Shown here: one piece after another, positions 61,307 through 64,000 of the stretch
Layout of the letters: the number at the start of each line of letters is the position of its first letter
How positions within the stretch are numbered: the first letter of the stretch is position 1
Program-made: the position numbers and the translations under genes
Origin: Pelosinus propionicus DSM 13327
Lineage (GTDB): Bacteria; Bacillota; Negativicutes; DSM-13327
Direction: 5' to 3'
DNA length: 64,000 nucleotides
NCBI RefSeq assembly: GCF_900114615.1
Contig: NZ_FOTS01000005.1
Span: 62,001 to 126,000 of the forward strand
Notes under the pieces: model-generated
Databases searched by the model: none
The model's input: the letters and a program-made list of their open reading frames with translations, nothing else
Told to the model about the DNA's origin: nothing

Positions 61307-62191
61307 TCATTTCCATTGCTGAATGTACTGCCAAAACATAAGTAATGACATGGAGGCTTTTTCTTGTTTAGTCCGGGCGAGGACGATATGTTTGTAGAAG
61401 GGATCTACTAGGCGGACAGTGGGGAGGCTGGCACTGTTGTTGTAGTACTGCAGACCACTTAGGGAGATGAAGGCAATGCCTAGACCAGCTTGAACGAGGT
61501 CAATTCTTCTACCGGGGCCATTGCATTCACTTACGATTTTTGGCGTGAAGCCAGCTTTGCGGCATTCTGTGAAGAAAATGTCATAAGATACATTATTCTT
61601 TGTTGGGAAAATAAAATTCTCGTTAGCGGTTTCGCTTAATTTGATCGTTTCTTTTTGGGAGAATGGATGATTCGTCGGTGTGATGAGAACGAACTCTTCC
61701 TTTTCTAATGGATGAACTTCAAAATTATAGCTATCAATATCATAAGGTGCAGCAAAGAGCGCGAGATCAAGATTGCCCTCGTAGAGCAGTTTGCAAAGCT
61801 CTTTACTTAGCTCATTGGTGACGGCAAATTTGATGCTGGGATGTTCGCTGTTAAATGCAGTAAAGATATTGGCGATATTGAGATTGCCAAGCCCCGTAAT
61901 GACACCGAGATGGATCGTACGTTTTTCAATTGAAAGATGCTTTTGCAGATGTTGGTGCATTTGGTCAACTTCGTGGGTGATTTTCTTTGCATATAGCATG
62001 AAGTCTTGTCCTGCGGGAGTTAATTCAATAGGGTGCTTGATGCGGTTGATGAGTCTCATGCCTAAATCATTTTCTAACTTAGTAATTTGTTGGGATAAAG
62101 CAGACTGCGAGACGAAAAGCTGATCTGCGGCACGAGTGAAATGCTTACACTCGGCGACTGCCAGAAAATACTGTATTTGTTTTAACAGCAA
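61307..62191 (-). CDS. LysR family transcriptional regulator
   Basis: The protein has 294 residues from TTG 62191, or 297 from GTG 62200. TTG is favoured because GGGGTGA lies just before it. The N-terminal helix-turn-helix reads QIQYFLAVAECKHFTRAADQ and LFVSQSALSQQITKLENDLG, classical LysR. The effector domain follows. It is divergent from the DcuC-type carrier gene, the usual layout when a LysR protein controls its neighbour. The long intergenic region contains two dyads described below. The effector is unknown; a dicarboxylate or peptide-derived amino acid is plausible. Confidence 0.93.
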   Translation of the reverse strand: MLLKQIQYFLAVAECKHFTRAADQLFVSQSALSQQITKLENDLGMRLINRIKHPIELTPAGQDFMLYAKKITHEVDQMHQHLQKHLSIEKRTIHLGVITGLGNLNIANIFTAFNSEHPSIKFAVTNELSKELCKLLYEGNLDLALFAAPYDIDSYNFEVHPLEKEEFVLITPTNHPFSQKETIKLSETANENFIFPTKNNVSYDIFFTECRKAGFTPKIVSECNGPGRRIDLVQAGLGIAFISLSGLQYYNNSASLPTVRLVDPFYKHIVLARTKQEKASMSLLMFWQYIQQWK

Positions 62192-62257
62192 GTTAATCAC
62201 CCCAAGGTTTAGCGTTAGGTTCGGCTCTATTTCAACTCATTATGATTATGTCATTAT

Positions 62258-62302
62258 ATCATTATTATGGGGTGTGATATGATTTTTTTTTCTAATAATG
62301 AT
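62258..62302. promoter_or_regulatory. Dyad in the LysR/DcuC divergent region
   Basis: ATCATTATTA (62258-62267) and TAATAATGAT (62293-62302) are perfect complements 25 bases apart. The position between divergent genes suits a LysR binding region. Confidence 0.5.
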
Positions 62303-62413
62303 AGTAGAAATACGAATTGTACTTTCATTGAAACACGCGATATTATCAATATAAGTTAACTGTAAGGAATAAATGGTTTGATTGAAAGATGCGCGCAAAA
62401 AAAAACAAATATC

Positions 62414-62441
62414 TGAACATTCTAAAATAATTAAATGTTCA
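62414..62441. promoter_or_regulatory. Eight-base inverted repeat before the DcuC-type gene
   Basis: TGAACATT (62414-62421) and AATGTTCA (62434-62441) are complements with a 12-base AT-rich loop, about 22 bases before the start codon. It could be an operator or a leader hairpin. Confidence 0.45.
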
Positions 62442-62463
62442 TGCCAAAGAAAGGAGTCGTTTT

Positions 62464-63810
62464 ATGGTTGGAGTTATCATTGCCACTTTAGTTATTGTAC
62501 TCATTGCTTATTTGGTTTATAAGAAATATAAGCCCCAGACTGTAATTTTATTTGGAGGCATGATCCTTATCGCCAGCGCAATTATAATTGGTAATCCGAT
62601 TATTGCAGCAAAACAGAGTATGGGAAATCCATGGCTTGATATTTTTAAAGTCATTGAAGATTTAGCAAGTAATCGTGTTGCTGGTTTAGGATTAATGATC
62701 ATGTCGGTTACCGGTTTTGTTAAATATATGGATTATATAGGTGCTAGCAGGGTATTTGTTCATATTGGTGTAAAGCCGCTGCAGCTGATTCGTTCGCCCT
62801 ATATAGTATTAGCTTTTGCTTATCTTATCGGGCAGATGATGAAAATGGCAATTACCAGCGCAGCGGGTCTTGGTGTATTACTTATGGCGACAATGTTTCC
62901 AATTTTACTTAGCTTGGGTGTATCACGGGGGGCGGCAGCAGCGGTAATTGTCAGTTCTTCCTGTATTGACTTGGGACCGGCAGCGGCAACATCCAATTTA
63001 ATGGCAAAAACAGCTGGAATTGACGTCGTTGATTATTTTATTACTTATCAATTGGTGGTTGCCATTCCGGTTATCCTTACGATAGCAGTATTGCATTCGA
63101 TCGTACAGCAGTATTTTGACAAAAAAGAAGGCTTAGTGAAGGATGAGAAACTTGAAGTAAAAGAAGGTCAATTACCGCCAAAAATTTACGCTATTCTACC
63201 AATTTTGCCGTTAGTAATGATCTTTATGTTCAGTCCAGTCGTTGGGTCGAAACTTAAAATGAGTTTAGTCAGCGCGATGTTTTTTGGCTTATTTATTTCA
63301 ATGGTCTTTGAGTTTCTCCGTACACGTAATTTGAAAGAAGTTTTTAAAGGCATACAAAAATTCTTTGATGGAATGGGCAGTGCATTTGCCACAGTGGTTA
63401 CCCTGGTTATAGCCGGGGAGTTGTTCGCCAAAGGCTTAGATGCGGTTGGTGCGGTAGAAACGGTAATCAATGCCTCTAAAATTGCTGGGTTTGGCGAAGA
63501 AGCAATGACGATTCTGCTGCAAACGGTTATTGCCGGTGCGACGATCTTGACAGGTTCTGGTGATGCTGCTGTGTTCTCCTTCGCTGGGCTAGCACCTGTT
63601 ATAGCTGCACATCATGGAGTAAATCCAGTGGAAATGCTCATTCCAATGCAATTTTCAGCAACACTTGCCAGATCGGTCTCCCCCATATCAGCGGTTATGA
63701 TAGCAGTTGCGGGTATTGCGATGGTTTCACCGTTTGATATTGCGAAAAGAACGATGATTCCGTTAGGAGCAGGGTTAGTTGTGACAACAATAGCATCTTT
63801 GATGTTGTAG
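62464..63810 (+). CDS. DcuC family anaerobic C4-dicarboxylate carrier
   Basis: The protein has 448 residues and about 11-12 membrane segments. VSSSCIDLGPAAATSNLMAK and ATILTGSGDAAVFSFAGLAP match the DcuC family, which exchanges or exports succinate, fumarate and related C4-dicarboxylates under anaerobic conditions. AGAAAGGAGTC precedes the ATG. It is followed 27 bases later by an M20 peptidase gene, an unusual partner that hints at uptake of an N-acyl or peptide-linked amino acid rather than plain succinate. Confidence 0.88.
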   Translation: MVGVIIATLVIVLIAYLVYKKYKPQTVILFGGMILIASAIIIGNPIIAAKQSMGNPWLDIFKVIEDLASNRVAGLGLMIMSVTGFVKYMDYIGASRVFVHIGVKPLQLIRSPYIVLAFAYLIGQMMKMAITSAAGLGVLLMATMFPILLSLGVSRGAAAAVIVSSSCIDLGPAAATSNLMAKTAGIDVVDYFITYQLVVAIPVILTIAVLHSIVQQYFDKKEGLVKDEKLEVKEGQLPPKIYAILPILPLVMIFMFSPVVGSKLKMSLVSAMFFGLFISMVFEFLRTRNLKEVFKGIQKFFDGMGSAFATVVTLVIAGELFAKGLDAVGAVETVINASKIAGFGEEAMTILLQTVIAGATILTGSGDAAVFSFAGLAPVIAAHHGVNPVEMLIPMQFSATLARSVSPISAVMIAVAGIAMVSPFDIAKRTMIPLGAGLVVTTIASLML

Positions 63811-63837
63811 TAGAAATAAGAAAAGGGTGATCGTGTT

Positions 63838-64000
63838 ATGGAAATAGAAGGATTGGAAGTATCCAACTATTTAAGAGAACTTGAATACTTAGTGAATATT
63901 GATAGTGTATCTTCTGATGCAGCAGGTACAGCAAAAATCGCAGAATTTATGACAGCAAAATATCGTTCTTTAGGCTGGCAAGTTAAAGAACATAATTTTA
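63838..64000 (+). CDS. M20 family metallopeptidase, N-terminal part (3' end outside window)
   Basis: Fifty-four residues are visible. YLRELEYLVNIDSVSSDAAG and TAKIAEFMTAKYRSLGWQVK are the typical opening of M20 carboxypeptidase G2/ArgE/PepT-like enzymes; the metal ligands lie beyond the window. AAAGGGTGATC precedes the ATG at 63838. It probably shares the transcript with the DcuC-type carrier and would hydrolyse an imported peptide or acyl amino acid. Confidence 0.75.
   Translation, partial: MEIEGLEVSNYLRELEYLVNIDSVSSDAAGTAKIAEFMTAKYRSLGWQVKEHNF

Overview
The window comes from the chromosome of a low-to-moderate GC, endospore-forming, anaerobic Firmicute. The best guess is a Negativicute of the Sporomusaceae type (Pelosinus/Sporomusa-like). 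This rests on an alpha/beta-type SASP gene, the spore amidase gene cwlD, the whiA/yvcK/rapZ cluster, a DUF5693-csaB pair, a periplasmic nitrite reductase (NrfHA) and frequent TTG/GTG starts behind strong GGAGG-like ribosome binding sites. The genus is inference. No rRNA, tRNA, CRISPR array, prophage or intact insertion sequence was seen.

Layout. 1-7.5 kb: end of a DUF2993 gene, DUF5693-csaB-YitT (overlapping genes), split transketolase, M50 protease. 7.7-18.5 kb: cell division and DNA repair block ftsE-ftsX-M23 hydrolase-S41 protease-MinJ-like PDZ protein-uvrB-uvrA, with an SOS-type promoter in front of uvrB. 18.5-29.4 kb: a biotin carboxylase, uvrC, LemA/TPM pair, rubredoxin, DUF3231-like protein, zinc-ribbon protein with a possibly structured leader, malate dehydrogenase, O6-alkylguanine methyltransferase, small membrane protein, HAD phosphatase, NamA-type flavoenzyme. 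29.6-34.3 kb: biotin operon (membrane protein-bioW-bioF-bioD-bioA) behind a perfect BirA-like dyad; bioB is not here. 34.4-39.2 kb: PHP phosphoesterase, rapZ-yvcK-whiA, polysaccharide deacetylase. 39.3-42.9 kb: ResB-CcsA-NrfH-NrfA, for nitrite reduction to ammonium with its own haem-ligation proteins. 43-46.8 kb: secreted unknown, SASP, cwlD, PIG-L deacetylase. 46.8-54.4 kb: dsdA between two REP-type hairpin elements, the second carrying a gutted REP-associated transposase; then PucR regulator, OPT transporter, frameshifted PqqD-like gene, small membrane protein and an aminopeptidase. 54.5-61.3 kb: a sugar PTS operon with a sigma-54 -24/-12 promoter, a LevR/MtlR-hybrid activator, Gat-type EIIA/EIIB/EIIC, and L-ribulose-5-phosphate 3- and 4-epimerases. 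61.3-64 kb: divergent LysR regulator, DcuC-type carrier and the start of an M20 peptidase.

How it fits together. The PTS operon should feed L-pentulose phosphate through the two epimerases to D-xylulose-5-phosphate, which the transketolase can use. The OPT/PqqD/aminopeptidase block looks like a peptide uptake and degradation module. Two families of intergenic palindromic repeats (five copies of one; two copies and a fragment of the other) are scattered through the window.
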